From NCBI GenBank assembly GCA_963678705.1, contig CAVMBN010000203.1:84934-148933 (forward strand): a stretch of DNA of 64,000 nucleotides, in the 5' to 3' direction. The notes under the pieces were generated by a model. It was not told the origin of the DNA and did no database searches. It saw nothing but the letters and a program-made list of their open reading frames with translations. The first letter of the stretch is position 1. The number at the start of each line of letters is the position of its first letter. The DNA is from Panorpa germanica (Eukaryota; Arthropoda; Insecta; Mecoptera; Panorpidae). This document shows positions 1 through 14,892 of the stretch, in pieces. The translations under genes were made by a program, and so were the position numbers.

Positions 1-1121
1 AAGTATTTAAGTTTGTTTTAAATTTGTGTTAATTTACCCTAAACAAAGTGTTTTTGCAAAAGATTGACAGTTGAAAACCAGTGTTAAAAACGAATTTTTC
101 ATTACACGTACACGCAGTCTTATAAACATAACCTCAAATTTGTAACTTTGATGTTTGATATAAGACATTAATAAGTGCGATAGACAAAAAAAGTGATAAT
201 AATTAGGTTAGTGTTAGTGCTAAAACATCAAGTGGTTTAAAATTCAAGAAATCTGTAGAGATATATAAGGAAGACCTTATATAAACACTACAAATATACG
301 GAAGACAAAAGGTTGCCGCCCACTATCAAGTAAGTCGAATAACATTAACTATAAATAATATTAAAACACAAGAATTAGTTTATATAAATGCGTGTTTTAA
401 ATAATAATGAGAGTGTATTAATTGTTATAAGTGATTAAGTGAACAATATATGCGGTTTTCTTGGAAATAGTGATTGATCGTTCATGAACATTCAATGGTA
501 ACAAACAAATGGTAAGTAAGTAGGCATAAGTACAAGTATGTATATAAGATATTTATAGAAATTCAGTGCGCCTTTAAAGAATTAGACCGGCAAAATCCTA
601 TAGGTACGTCTACTGCGCTATAAAGAACTATTTTCATTGTCGAACATTATTTTACAAACCGATTATTGTTACATGAAAAGGAAACTATCTAAAGGTTGTA
701 ATCAGCGATCTGTAATGAAGCCTGAGCTCTGAAACATGGTATTCGACGAGAACTGTGTTTCTCACTCAAAAGGTTGTGTAGACATATGTTTTGCCAACTA
801 AAATGTGATCCTTATCGGTGCAAATAGTACAGAAACCCTAAAAAGCCGTTCTCGACCTGCTATATATAAAATCTGTAGTTTCTTGAAGCTACAAAGCTAC
901 GAAACAAATACAGTAACAACGAATGATAAACTTGTAACACACCTTGCGCGTGTCACATAGACGGAATGAAGCTTAAACTCGGCAACTATGCCGACACTAT
1001 ACAAGGGGGCATTTATGCTAATAGTTGTGTATTGTGCTTCGGCATGGTATTACAGGATCAATCTTCCAGATCGTCCATGCAAAGAACTATGTTATTGACG
1101 ATGACGCGTTGTTGCAGAACT
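1..1121 (+). repeat. Monomer 1, 3'-truncated
   Basis: This left-subfamily unit ends inside the RT thumb, where GCAGAACT is fused directly to the AATAATTAGG segment of the next unit. Its RT frame has extra stops: the codon for W in P-E-L-W-N is TGA, and a TAA follows the codon for N in the F-A-N box. It lacks 28 bases between two CCTT repeats near position 570. Confidence 0.9.
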
Positions 1122-2484
1122 AATAATAATTAGGTTAGTGTTAGTGCTATAACATCAAGTGGTTAAAAATTCAAGAAATCTGTAGAGATATATAAGGAAG
1201 ACCTCATATAAACACTACAAATATACGGAAGACAAAAAGTTGCCGCCCACTATCAAGTAAGTCAAATAACATTAACTATAAATAATATTTAAACACAAGA
1301 ATTTGTTTATATAAATGCGTGTTTTAAATAATAATGAGAGTGTATTAATTGTTATAAGTGATTAAGTAAACAAAATATGCGGTTTTCTTGGAAATAGTGA
1401 TTGATCGTTCATAAACATTCAATGGTAACAAACAAATGGTAAGTAAGTAGGCATAAGTACAAGTATGTATATAAGATATTTATAGAAATTCAGTGCGCCT
1501 TCAAAGAATTAGACCGGCAAAAACCTTTAGGTACGTCTACTGCGCTATGGAGAACTATTTTCATTGTCGAACATTATTTTACAAACCGATTACCGTTCCA
1601 TGAAAAGGCAACTATCTAAATGTTGTCCTCAGCGATCTGTAATGAAGCCTGAGCTCTGGAACATGGTATTCGACGAGAACTGTGTTTCTCACTCAAAAGG
1701 TTGTGTAGACATATGTTTTGCCAACGATAATGTGATCCTTATCGGTGCAAATAGTACAGAAACCCCAGAAAGCCGTTCTCGACCTGCTATATATAAAATC
1801 TGTATTTTCTTGAAGCTACAAAGCTACGAAACAAATACAGTAACAACGAATGATAAACTTGTAACACACCTTGCGCGTGTCACAAGGACGGAATGAAGCT
1901 TAAACTCGGCAACTATGCCGACACTATACAAGAAGGCATTTATGCTAATAGTTGTGTATTGTGCTTCGGCATAGTATTACAGGATCAATCTTCCAGATCT
2001 TTCATGCAAAAAACTATGTTATTGACGATGACGCGTTGTTGCAGAACTGTATTTACAGAAGTGGTGCAAGTGATATTGGGGACAATTCCTTTAGATTTAA
2101 AAATCACTCATGCACTTACTCAAGTACAAATTACGCTAGAACTGAAAAAATCAAATTTTGATTATTTAAAATTAATGCGACAAATTTCGAGGATTTAAAG
2201 TTATTGCGGCTGTAGGATAAAAGTCTGGAGACGATACCAAATATATTGCCAAAGAGATGAATGCATATATGCATAAGCTCTGGCAAGACAGATGGGACTT
2301 AATACAAAAAGGAAGACCTACGTATTGATTTACAAGGACGTTAATATTGCTTTGCAACACAAGTGGTTCCTATCTACTATGTGTGTGATCGGCTCCTGCT
2401 ACTTTAGGTAAAAAAAGTGATTAAAAGTGAGAAATTAATTATGGAAAAAATTAAATAAATTATATGAATACTTTTTCAAACGAA
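1122..2484 (+). repeat. Monomer 2, 5'-truncated
   Basis: The unit begins at the point equivalent to about base 200 of a full monomer. It shares the 28-base CCTT-to-CCTT deletion with monomer 1, so the two are close relatives. The RT remnant spans roughly 1,564 to 2,198 in two frames. Confidence 0.9.
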
Positions 2485-4071
2485 AAGTATTTAAGTTTGT
2501 TTTAAATTTGTGTTAATTTACCCTAAACAAAGTGTTTTTGCAAAAGATTGACAGTTGAAAACCAGTGTTAAAAACGAATTTTTCATTACACGTACACGCG
2601 GTCTTATAAACATAACCTCAAATTTGTAACTTTGATGTTTGATATAAGACATTAATAAGTGCGATAGACAAAAAAAGTGATAATAATTAGGTTAGTGTTA
2701 GTGCTAAAACATCAAGTGGTTTAAAATTCAAGAAATCTGTAGAGATATATAAGGAAGACCTCATATAAACACTACAAATATACGGAAGACAAAAGGTTGC
2801 CGCCCACTATCAAGTAAGTCGAATAACATTAACTATAAATAATATTAAAACACAAGAATTAGTTTATATAAATGCGTGTTTTAAATAATAATGAGAGTGT
2901 ATTAATTGTTATAAGTGATTAAGTGAACAATATATGCGGTTTTCTTGGAAATAGTGATTGATCGTTCATGAACATTCAATGGTAACAAACAAATGGTAAG
3001 TAAGTAGGCATAAGTACAAGTATGTATATAAGATATTTATAGAAATTCAGTGTGCCTTTGTTGATGTCCGGTGGCCAAATGACCTTCAAAGAATTAGACC
3101 GGCAAAAACCTATAGGTACGTCTACTGCGCTATGGAGAACTATTTTCATTGTCGAACATTATTTTACAAACCGATTACCGTTCCATGAAAAGGCAACTAT
3201 CTAAAGGTTGTCCTCAGCGATCTGTAATGGGGCCTGAGCTCTGGAACATGGTATTCGACGAGAACTGTGTTTCTCACTCGAAAGGTTGTGTAGACATATG
3301 TTTTGCCAACGATAATGTGATCCTTATCGGTGCAAATAGTACAGAAACCCTAGAAAGCCGTTCTCGACCTGCTATATATAAAATCTGTAGTTTCTTGAAG
3401 CTACAAAACTACGAAACAAATACAGTAACAACGAATGATAAACTTGTAACACACCTTGCGCGTGTCACAAGGACGGAATGAAGTTTAAACTCGGCAACTA
3501 TGCCGACACTATACAAGGGGGCATTTATGCTAATAGTTGTGTATTGTGCTTCGGCATGGTATTACAGGATCAACCTTCTAGATCTTCCATGCAAAGAACT
3601 ATGTTATTGACGATGACGCGTTGTTGCAGAACTGTATCTACAGAAGTGGTGCAAGTGATATTGGGGACAATTCCTTTAGATTTAAAAATCACTCATGCAC
3701 TTACTCAAGTTCAAATTACGCTAGAACTGAAAAAATAAAAATTTTGATGATTTAAAATTATTGCGACAACTTTCGAGGATTTAAAGTTAATGCGGCTGTA
3801 CGATAAAAGTCTGGAGACGATACTAAATATATTGCCAAAGAGATGAATGCATATATGCATAAGCTCTGGCAAGACAGATGGGACTTATTACAAAAAGGAA
3901 GACCTACGTATTGGTTTACAAGGACGTTAATATTGCTTTGCAACACAAGTGGTTCCTATCTACTTTGTGTGTGATCGGTTCCTGCTACTTTAGGTGAAAA
4001 AAGTGATTAAAAGTGAGAAATTAATTATGGAAAAAAATTAAATAAATTATATGAATACTTTTTCAAACGAA
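2485..4071 (+). repeat. Monomer 3 (1,587 bases)
   Basis: Full-length left-subfamily unit. RT motifs GCPQRSVMGPELWN and F-A-N-D-N are present. A one-base change in the A-run near 3,735 shifts the 3' frame. Confidence 0.9.
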
Positions 4072-5657
4072 AAGTATTTAAGTTTGTTTTAAATTTGTGT
4101 TAATTTACCCTAAACAAAGTGTTTTTACAAAAGTATGACAGTTGGAAAACAGTGTTAAAAACGAATTTTTCATTACGCGTACACGCGGTCTTATAAACAT
4201 AACCTCAAATTTGTAACTTTGATGTTTGATATAAGACATTAATAAGTGCGATAGACAAAAAAAGTGATAATAATTAGGTTAGTGTTAGTGCTAAAACATC
4301 AAGTGGTTTAAAATTCAAGAAATCTGTAAAGTTATATTAGGAAGACCTCATATAAACACTACAAATATACGGAAGACAAAAGGTTGCCGCCCACTATCAA
4401 GTAAGTCAAATAACATTAACTATAAATAATATTAAAACACAAGAATTAGTTTATATAAATGCGTGTTTTAAATAATAATGAGAGTGTATTAATTGTTATA
4501 AGTGATTAAGTGAACAATATATGCGGTTTTCTTGGAAATAGTGATTGATTGTTCATGAACATTCAATGGTAACAAACAAATGGTAGGTAAGTAGGCATAA
4601 GTTCAAGTATGTATATGAGATATTTCTAGAAATTCAGTGTGCCTTTGTTGATGTCCGGTGGCCAAGTGACCTTCAAAGAAAGTGACCGGCAAAAACCTAT
4701 AGGTACGTCTACTGCGCTATGGAGAACTATTTTCATTGTCGAACATTATTTTACAAACCGATTACCGTTCCATGAAAAGGCAACTATCTAAAGGTTGTCC
4801 TCAGCGATCTGTAATGGGGCCTGAGCTCTGGAACATGGTATTCGACGAGAACTGTGTTTCTCACTCGAAAGGTTGTGTAGACATATGTTCTGCCAACGAT
4901 AATGTGATCCTTATCGGTGCAAATAGTACAGAAACCCTAGAAAGCCGTTCTCGACCTGCTATATATAAAATCTGTAGTTTCTTGAATCTACAAAGCTACG
5001 AAACAAATACAGTAACAACGAATGATAAACTTGTGACACACCTTGCGAGTGTCACAAGGACGGAATGAAGCTTAAACTCGGCAACTATGCCGACACTATA
5101 CAAGGGGGCATTTATGCTAATAGTTGTGTATTGTGCTTCGGCATGGTATTACAGGATCAATCTTCCAGATCTTCCATGCAAAGAACTATGTTATTGACAA
5201 TGACGCGTTGTTGCAGAACTGTATCTACAGAAGTGGTGCAAGTGATATTGGGGACAATTCCTTTAGATTTAAAAATCACTCATGCACTTACTCAAGTACA
5301 AATTACGCTAGAACTGAAAAAATCAAATTTTGATGATTTAAAATTAATGCGACAAATTTCGAGGATTTAAAGTTAATGCGGTTGTAGGATAAAAGTCTGG
5401 AGACGATACCAAATATATTGCCAAAGAGATGAATGCATATATGCATAAGCTCTGGCAAGACAGATGGGACTTAATACAAAAAGGAAGACCTACGTATTGG
5501 TTTACAAGGACGTTAATATTGCTTTGCAACACAAGTGGTTCCTATCTACTATGTGTGTGATAGGCTCCTGCTACTTTAGGTGAAAAAAGTGAATAAAAGT
5601 GAGAAATTAATTATGGAAAAAAATTAAATAAATTATATGAATACTTTTTCAAACGAA
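4072..5657 (+). repeat. Monomer 4 (1,586 bases)
   Basis: Full-length left-subfamily unit of the N type (S-F-L-N-L-Q in the RT remnant). The box equivalent to FADD reads S-A-N-D. Confidence 0.9.
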
Positions 5658-6962
5658 AAGTATTTAAGTTTGTTTTAAATTTCTGTTAATTTACCCTAAT
5701 CAAAGTGTTTTTACAAAAGTTTGACAGTTGGAAACCAGTGTTAAAAACGAATTTTTCATTACGCGTACACTCAATCTTATAAACATAACCTCAATTTTGT
5801 AACTTTGATGTTTGATATAAGACATTAATAAGTGCGATAGACAAAAAAAGTGATAATAATTAGGTTAGTGTTAGTGCTAAAACATCAAGTGGTTTATATT
5901 TCAAGAAATCTGTAGAGATATAAAAGGAAGACCTCATATAAACACTACAAATATACGGAAGACAAAAGGTTGCCGCCCACTATCAAGTAAGTCGAATAAC
6001 AATAACTATAAATAATATTAAAACACAAGAACTAGTTTATATAAATGCGTGTTTTAAATAATAAAGAGAGTGTATTAATTGTTATAAGTGATTAAGTGAA
6101 CAATATATGCGGTTTTCTTGGAAATAGTGATTGATCGTTCATGAACATTCAATGGTAACAAACAAATGGTAAGTAAGTAGACATAAGTACAAGTATGTAT
6201 ATGAGATATTTATAGAAATTCAGTGTGCCTTTGTTGATGTCCGGTGGCCAAGTGACCTTCAAAGAATTAGACCGCCAAAAACCTATAGGTACGTCTACTG
6301 CGCTATGGAGAACTATTTTCATTGTCGAACATTATTTTACAAACCGATTACGGTTCCATAAAAAGGCAACTATCTAAAGGTTGTCCTCAGCGATCTGTAA
6401 TGGGGCCTGAGCTCTGGAACATATAATTCGACGAGAACAGTGTTTCTCACTCGAAAGGTTGTGTAGACATATGTTTTGCCAACGATAATGTGATCCTTAT
6501 CGGTGCAAATAGTACAGAAACCCTCGAAAGCCGTTCCCGACCTGCTATATATAAAATCTGTAGTTTCTTGAAGCTACAAAGCTACGAAACAAATACAGTA
6601 ACAACGAATGATAAACTTGTAACACACCTTGCGCGTGTCACAAGGACGGAATGAAGCTTAAACTCGGCAACTATGCCGACACTATACAAGAAGGCATTTA
6701 TGCTAATAGTTGTGTATTGTGCTTCGGAATGGTATTACAGGATCAATCTTCCAGATCTTCCATGCAAAGAACTATGTTATTGACGATGACGCGTTGTTGC
6801 AGAACTGTACAAGGACGTTAATATTGCTTTGCAACACAAGTAGTTCCTATCTACTATGTGTGTGATCAGCTCCTGCTACTTTAGGTGAAAAAAGTGATTA
6901 AAAGTGAGAAATTAATTATGGAAAAAAATTAAATAAATTATATGAATACTTTTTCAAACGAA
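5658..6962 (+). repeat. Monomer 5 (1,305 bases, internal deletion)
   Basis: About 281 bases are missing at 6,808, where GCAGAACTGTA jumps to CAAGGACGTTAATATTGC. The same junction recurs in monomer 22. The RT remnant also has a changed start of its 110-codon frame and a TAA-type stop near 6,424. Confidence 0.9.
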
Positions 6963-8547
6963 AAGTATTTAAGTTTGTTTTAAATTTGTGTTAATTTACC
7001 CTAAACAAAGTGTTTTTACAAAAGTTTGACAGTTGGAAACCAGTGTTAAAAACGAATTTTTTATTACGCGTACACGCGGTCTTATAAACATAACCTCAAA
7101 TTTGTAACTTTGATGTTTGATATAAGACATTAATAAGTGCGATAGACAAAAAAAGTGATAATAGTTAGGTTAGTGTTAGTGCTAAAACATCAAGTGGTTT
7201 AAAATTCAAGAAATCTGTAGAGATATATAAGGAAGACCTCATATAAACACTACAAATATACGAAAGACAAAAGGTTGCCGCCCACTATCAAGTAAGTCGA
7301 ATAACATTAACTATAAATAATATTAAAACACAAGAATTAGTTTATATAAATGCGTGTTTTAAATAATAATGAGAGTGTATTAATTGTTATAAGTGATTAA
7401 GTAAACAATATATGCGGTTTTCTTGGAAATAGTGATTGATCGTTCATGAACATTCAATATTAACAAACAAATGGTAAGTTAGTAGGCATAAGTACAAGTA
7501 TGTATATGAGATATGTATAGAAATTCAGTGTGCCTTTGTTGATGTCCGGTGGCCAAGTGACCTTCAAAGAATTAGACCGGCAAAAACCTATAGGTATGTC
7601 TACTGCGCTATAAAGAACTATTTTCATTGTCGAACATTATTTTACAAACCGATTACCGTTCCATGAAAAGCAACTATCTAAAGGTTGTTCTCAGCGATCT
7701 GTAATGGAGCCTGAGCTCTGGAACACGGTATTCGACGAGAACTGTGTTTCTCACTCGAAAGGTTGTGTAGACATATGTTTTGCTAACGATAATGTGATCC
7801 TTATCGGTGCAAATAGTACAGAAACCCTAGAAAGCCGTTCTCGACCTGCTATATATAGAATCTGTAGTTTCTTGAAGCTACAAAGCTACGAAACAAATAC
7901 AGTAACAACGAATGATAAACTTGTAACACACCTTGCGCGTGTCACATGGACGGAATAAAGCTTATACTCGGCAACTATGCCGACACTATACAAGGGGGCA
8001 TTTATGCTAATAGTTGTGTATTGTGCTTTGGCATGGTATTACAGGATCAATCTTCCAGATCTTCCATGCAAAGAACTATGTTATTGACGATGACGCGTTG
8101 TTGCAGAACTGTATCTACAGAAGTGGTGCAAGTGATATTGGGGACAATTCCGTTAGATTTAAAAATCACTCATGCACTTACTCAAGTACAAATTACGCTA
8201 GAACTGAAAGAATTAAATTTTGATGATTTGAAATTAATGCGACAAATTTCGAGGATTTAAAGTTAATGCGGCTGTAGGATAAAAGTCTGGAGACGATACC
8301 AAATATATTGCCAAAGAGATGAATGCATATATCCATAAGCTCTGGCAAGACAGATGGGACCTAATACAAAAAGAAAGACCTACGTATTGGTTTACAAGGA
8401 CGTTAATATTGCTTTGCAACACAAGTGGTTCCTATCTACTATGTGTGTGATCGGCTCCTGCTACTTTAGGTGAAAAAAGTGATTAAAAGTGAGAAATTAA
8501 TTATGAAAAAAAATTAAATAAATTATATGAATACTTTTTCAAACGAA
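6963..8547 (+). repeat. Monomer 6 (1,585 bases)
   Basis: Full-length unit marked by CAATATTAAC near 7,455 and by E in place of G in M-G-P-E-L-W-N. Monomer 23 shares both markers. Confidence 0.9.
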
Positions 8548-10133
8548 AAGTATTTAAGTTTGTTTTAAATTTGTGTTAACTTACCCTAAACAAAGTGTTT
8601 TTACAAAAGTTTGACAGTTGGAAACCAGTGTTAAAAACGAATTTTTCATTACGCGTACACGCGGTCTTAAAAACATAACTTTAAATTTGTAACTTTGATG
8701 TTTGATATAAGACATTAATAAGTGCGATAAACAAAAAAAGTGATAATAATTAGGTTAGTGTTAGTGCTAAAACATCAAGTGGTTTAAAATTCAAGAAATC
8801 TGTAGAGATATATAAGGAAGACCTCATATAAACACTACAAATATACGGAAGACAAAAAGTTGCCGCCCACTATCAAGTAAGTCGAATAACAATAACTATA
8901 AATAATATTAAAACACAAGAATTAGTTTAAATAAATGCGTGTTTTAAATAATAATGAGAGTGTATTAATTGTTATAAATGATTAAGTGAACAATATATGC
9001 GGTTTTCTTGGAAATAGTGATTGATCGTTCATGAACATTCAATGGTAACAAACTAATGGTAAGTAAGTAGGCATAAGTACAAGTATGTATATGAGATATT
9101 TATAGAAATTCAGTGTGCCTTTGTTGATGTCCGGTGGCCAAGTGACCTTCAAAGAATTAGACCGGCAAAAACCTATAGGTACGTCTACTGCGCTATGGAG
9201 AACTATTTTCATTGTCATACAATATTTTACAAACCGATTACCGTTCCATGAAAAGGCAACTATCTAAAGGTTGTCCTCAGCGATCTATAATGGGGCCTGA
9301 GCTCTGGAACATGGTATTCGACGAGAACTGTGTTTCTCACTCGAAAGGTTGTGTAGACATATGTTTTGCCAACGATAATGTGATCCTTATCGGTGCAAAT
9401 AGTACAGAAACCCTAGAAAGCCGTTCTCGACCTGCTATATAAAAAACCTGTAGTTTTTTGAATCTACAAAGCTACGAAACAAATACAGTAACAACGAATG
9501 ATAAACTTGTGACACACCTTGCGCGTGTCACAAGGACGGAATGAAGCTTAAACTCGGCAACTATGCCGACACTATACAAGGGGGCATTTATGCTAATAGT
9601 TGTGTATTGTGCTTCGGCATGGTATTACAGGATCAATCTTCCAGATCTTCCATGCAAAGAACTATGTTAATGACGATGACGCGTTGTTGCAGAACTGTAT
9701 CTACAGAAGTGGTGCAAGTGATATTGGGGACAATTCCTTTAGATTTAAAAATCACTCATGCACTTACTCAAGTACAAATTACGCTAGAACTGAAAAAAAC
9801 AAATTTTGATGATTTAAAATTAATGCGACAAATTTCGAGGATTTAAAGTTAATGCGGCTGTAGGATAAAAGTCTGGAGACGATACCAAATATATTGCCAA
9901 AGAGATCAATGCATATATGCATAAGCTCTGGCAAGACAGATGGGACTTAATACAAAAAGGAAGACCTACGTATTGGTTTACAAGGACGTTAATATTGCTT
10001 TGCAACACAAGTGGTTCCTATCTACTATGTGTGTGATCGGCTCCTGCTACTTTAGGTATAAAAAGTGATTAATAGTGAGAAATTAATAATGGAAAAAAAT
10101 TAAATAAATTATATGAATACTTTTTCAAACGAA
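8548..10133 (+). repeat. Monomer 7, T type (1,586 bases)
   Basis: Marked by ATTGTCATACAATATTTTAC at about 9,210, shared only with monomer 16, and by an early TAA in the RT remnant at about 9,440. Confidence 0.9.
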
Positions 10134-11720
10134 AAGTATTTAAGTTTGTTTTAAATTTGTGTTAACTTACCCTAAACAAAGTGTTTTTACAAAAGTTTGA
10201 CAGTTGGAAACCAGTGTTAAAAACGAATTTTTCATTACGCGTACACGCGGTCCTAAAAACAAAACCTCAAATTTGTAACTTTGATGTTTGATATAAGACA
10301 TAAATAAGTGCAATAGACAAAAAAAGTGATAATAATTAGGTTAGTGTTAGTGCTAAAACATCAAGTGGTTTAAAATTCAAGAAATCTGTAGAGATATATA
10401 AGGAAGACCTCATATAAACACTACAAATATACGGAAGACAAAAGGTTGCCGCCCACTATCAAGTAAGTCGAATAACATTAACTATAAATAATATTAAAAC
10501 ACAAGAATTAGTTTATATAAATGCGTGTTTTAAATAATAATGAAAGTGTATTAATTGTTATAAGTGATTAAGTGAACAATATATGCGGTTTTCTTGGAAA
10601 TAGTGATTGATCGTTCATGAACATTTAATGGTAACAAACAAATGGTAGGTAAGTAGGCATAAGTTCAAGTATGTATATGAGATATTTATAAAAAATTCAG
10701 TGTGCCTTTGTTGATGTCCGGTGGCCAAGTGACCTTCAAAGAATTAGACCGGCATAAACCTATAGGTACGTCTACTGCGCTATGGAGAACTATTTTCATT
10801 GTCGAACATTATTTTACAAACCGATTACCGTTCCATGAAAAGGCAACTATCTAAAGGTTGTCCTCAGCGATCTGTAATAGGGCCTGAGCTCTGGAACATG
10901 GTATTCGACGAGAACTGTGTTTCTCACTCGAAAGGTTGTGTAGACATATGTTTTGCCAACGATAATGTGATCCTTATCGGTGCAAATAGTACAGAAACCC
11001 TAAAAAGCCGTTCTCGACCTGCTATATATAAAATCTGTAGTTTCTTGAAGCTACAAAGCTACGAAACAAATACAGTAACAACGAATGATAAACTTGTAAC
11101 ACACCTTGCGCTTGTCACAAGGACGGAATGAAGTTTAAACAAGGCAACTATGCCGACACTATACAAGGGGGCATTTATGCTAATAGTTGTGTATTGTGCT
11201 TCGGCATGGTATTACAGGATCAATCTTCCAGATCTTTCATGCAAAGAACTATGTTATTGACGATGACGCGTTGTTGCAGAACTGTATCTACAGAAGTGGT
11301 GCAAGTAATATTGGGGACAATTCCTTTAGATTTAAAAATTACTCATGCACTTACTTAAGTACAAAATACGCTAGAACTAAAAAAATCAAATTTTGATGAT
11401 TTAAAATTATTGCGACAAATTTCGAGGATTTAAAGTTAATGCGGCTGTAGGATAAAAGTCTGGAGACGATACCAAATATATTGCCAAAGAGATGAATGCA
11501 TATATGCATAAGCTCTGGCAAGACAGATGGGACTTAATACAAAAAGGAAGACCTACGTATTGGTTTACAAAGACGTTAATATTGCTTTGCAACACAAGTG
11601 GTTCCTATCTACTATGTGTGTGATCGGCTCCTGCTACTTTAGGTAAAAAAAGTGATTAAAAGTGAGAAATTAATTATGGAAAAAAATTAAATAAATTATA
11701 TGAATACTTTTTCAAACGAA
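10134..11720 (+). repeat. Monomer 8, F type (1,587 bases)
   Basis: F-type markers are CGGTCCTAAAAAC near the 5' end and AAACAAGGCAAC in the RT part. They are shared with monomers 12, 14 and 17. Confidence 0.9.
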
Positions 11721-13306
11721 AAGTATTTAAGTTTGTTTTAAATTTGTGTTAATTTACCCTAAACAAAATGTTTTTACAAAAGTATGACAGTTGGAAACCA
11801 GTGTTAAAAACGAATTTTTCATTACGCGTACACGCGGTCTTATAAACATAACCTCAAATTTGTAACTTTGATGTTTGATATAAGACATTAATAAGTGCGA
11901 TAGACAAAAAAAGTGATAATAATTAGGTTAGTGTTAGTGCTAAATTATCAAGTGGTTTAAAATTCAAGAAATCTGTAGAGTTATATAAGGAAGACCTCAT
12001 ATAAACACTACAAATATACGGAAGACAAAAGGTTGCCGCCCACTATCAAGTAAGTCAAATAACATTAACTATGAATAATATTAAAACACAAGAATTAGTT
12101 TATATAAATGCGTGTTTTAAATAATAATGAGAGTGTATTAATTGTTATAAGTGATTGAGTGAACAATATATGCGGTTTTCTTGGAAATAGTGATTGATCG
12201 TTCATAAACATTCAATGGTAACAAACAAATGGTAGGTAAGTAGGCATAAGTTCAAGTATGTATATGAGATATTTATAAAAATTCAGTGTGCCTTTGTTGA
12301 TGTCTGGTGGCCAAGTGACCTTCAAAGAAAGTGACCGGCAAAAACCTATAGGTACGTCTACTGCGCTATGGAGAACTATTTTCATTGTCGAACATTATTT
12401 TACAAACCGATTACCGTTCCATGAAAAGGCAACTATCTAAAGGTTGTCCTCAGCGATCTGTAATGGGGCCTGAGCTCTGAAACATGGTATTCGACGAGAA
12501 CTGTGTTTCTCACTCGAAAGGTTGTGTAGACATATGTTTTGCCAACGATAATGTGATCCTTATCGGTGCAAATAGTACAGAAACCCTAGAAAGCCGTTCT
12601 CGACCTGCTATATATAAAATCTGTAGTTTCTTGAATCTACAAAGCTACGAAACAAATACAGTAACAACGAATGATAAACTTGTGACACACCTTGCGCGTG
12701 TCACAAGGACGGAATGAAGCTTAAACTCGGCAACTATGCCGACACTATACAAGGGGGCAATTATGCTAATAGTTGTGTTTTGTGCTTCGGCATGGTATTA
12801 CAGGATCAATCTTCCAGATCTTTCATGCAAAGAACTATGTTATTGACAATGACGCGTTGTTGCAGAACTGTATCTACAGAAGTGGTGCAAGTGATATTGG
12901 GGACAATTCCTTTAGATTTAAAAATCACTCATGCACTTACTCAAGTACAAACTACGCTAGAACTGAAAAAATCAAATTTTGATGATTTAAAATTAATGCG
13001 ACAAATTTCGAGGATTTAAAGTTAATGCGGTTGTAGGATAAAAGTCTGGAGACGATACCAAATATATTGCCAAAGAGATGAATGCATATATGCATAAGCT
13101 ATGGCAAGACAGATGGGACTTAATACAAAAAGGAAGACCTACGTATTGGTTAACAAGGACGTTAATATTGCTTTGCAACACAAGTGGTTCCTATCTACTA
13201 TGTGTGTGATAGGCTCCTGCTACTTTAGGTGAAAAAAGTGATTAAAAGTGAGAAATTAATTATGGAAAAAAATTAAATAAATTATATGAATACTTTTTCA
13301 AACGAA
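11721..13306 (+). repeat. Monomer 9, N type (1,586 bases)
   Basis: N-type marker CTAAATTATCAAG at about 11,941. The W of P-E-L-W-N is a TGA stop, which shortens the RT frame to 12,484-12,717. Confidence 0.9.
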
Positions 13307-14892
13307 AAGTATTTAAGTTTGTTTTAAATTTGTGTTAACTTACCCTAAACAAAGTGTTTTTACAAAAGTTTGACAGTTGGAAACCAGTGTTAAAAACGAA
13401 TTTTTCATTACGCGTACACGCGGTCTTAAAAAGATAACCTCAAATTTGTAACTTTGATGTTTGATATAAGACATTAATAAGTGCGATAAACAAAAAAAGT
13501 GATAATAATTAGGTTAGTGTTAGTGCTAAAACATCAAGTGGTTTAAAATTCAAGAAATCTGTAGAGATATATAAGGAAGACCTCACATAAACACTACAAA
13601 TATACGGAAGACAAAAAGTTGCCGCCCACTATCAAGTAAGTCGAATAACAATAACTATAAATAATATTAAAACACAAGAATTAGTTTAAATAAATGCGTG
13701 TTTTAAATAATAATGAGAGTGTATTAATTGTTATAAGTGATTAAGTGAACAATATATGCGGTTTTCTTGGAAATAGTGATTGATCGTTCATGAACATTCA
13801 ATGGTAACAAACAAAAGGTAAGTAAGTAGACATAAGTACAAGTATGTATATGAGATATTTATAGAAATTCAGTGTGCCTTTGTTGATGTCCGGTGGCCAA
13901 GTGACCTTCAAAGAATTAGACCGCCAAAAACCTATAGGTACGTCTACTGCGCTATGGAGAACTATTTTTATTGTCGAACATTATTTTACAAACCGATTAC
14001 CGTTCCATGAAAAGGCAACTATCTAAAGGTTGTCCTCAGCGATCTGTAATGGGGCCTGAGCTCTGGAACATGGTATTCGACGAGAACAGTGTTTCTCACT
14101 CGAAAGGTTGTGTAGACATATGTTTTGCCAACGATAATGTGATCCTTATCGGTGCAAATAGTACAGAAACCCTAGAAAGCCGTTCTCGACCTGCTATATA
14201 TAAAATCTGTAGTTTCTTGAATCTACAAAGCTACGAAACAAATACAGTAACAACGAATGATAAACTTGTGACACACCTTGCGCGTGTCACAAGGACGGAA
14301 TGAAGCTTAAACTCGGCAACTATGCCGACACTATACAAGGGGGCATTTATGCTAATAGTTGTGTATTGTGCTTCGGCATGGTATTACAGGATCAATCTTC
14401 CAGATCTTGCATGCAAAGAACTATGTTATTGACAATGACGCGTTGTTGCAGAACTGTATCTACAGAAGTGTTGCAAGTGATATTGAAGACAATTCCTTTA
14501 GATTTAAAAATCACTCATGCACTTACTCAAGTACAAATTACGCTAGAACTGAAAAAATCAAATTTTGATGATTTAAAATTAATGCGACAAATTTCGAGGA
14601 TTTAAAGTTAATGCGGTTGTAGGATAAAAGTCTGGAGACGATACCAAATATATTGCCAAAGAGATGAATGCATATATGCATAAGCTCTGGCAAGACAGAT
14701 GGGACTTAATACAAAAAGGAAGACCTACGTATTGGTTTACAAGGACGTTAATATTGCTTTGCAACACAAGTGGTTCCTATCTACTATGTGTGTGATAGGC
14801 TCCTGCTACTTTAGGTGAAAAAAGTGATTAAAAGTGAGAAATTAATTATGGAAAAAAATTAAATAAATTATATGAATACTTTTTCAAACGAA
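13307..14892 (+). repeat. Monomer 10, S type (1,586 bases)
   Basis: S-type marker GAACAGTGTTTCTC at about 14,090, which gives D-E-N-S-V in place of D-E-N-C-V. The marker is shared with monomers 5, 19 and 22. Confidence 0.9.
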
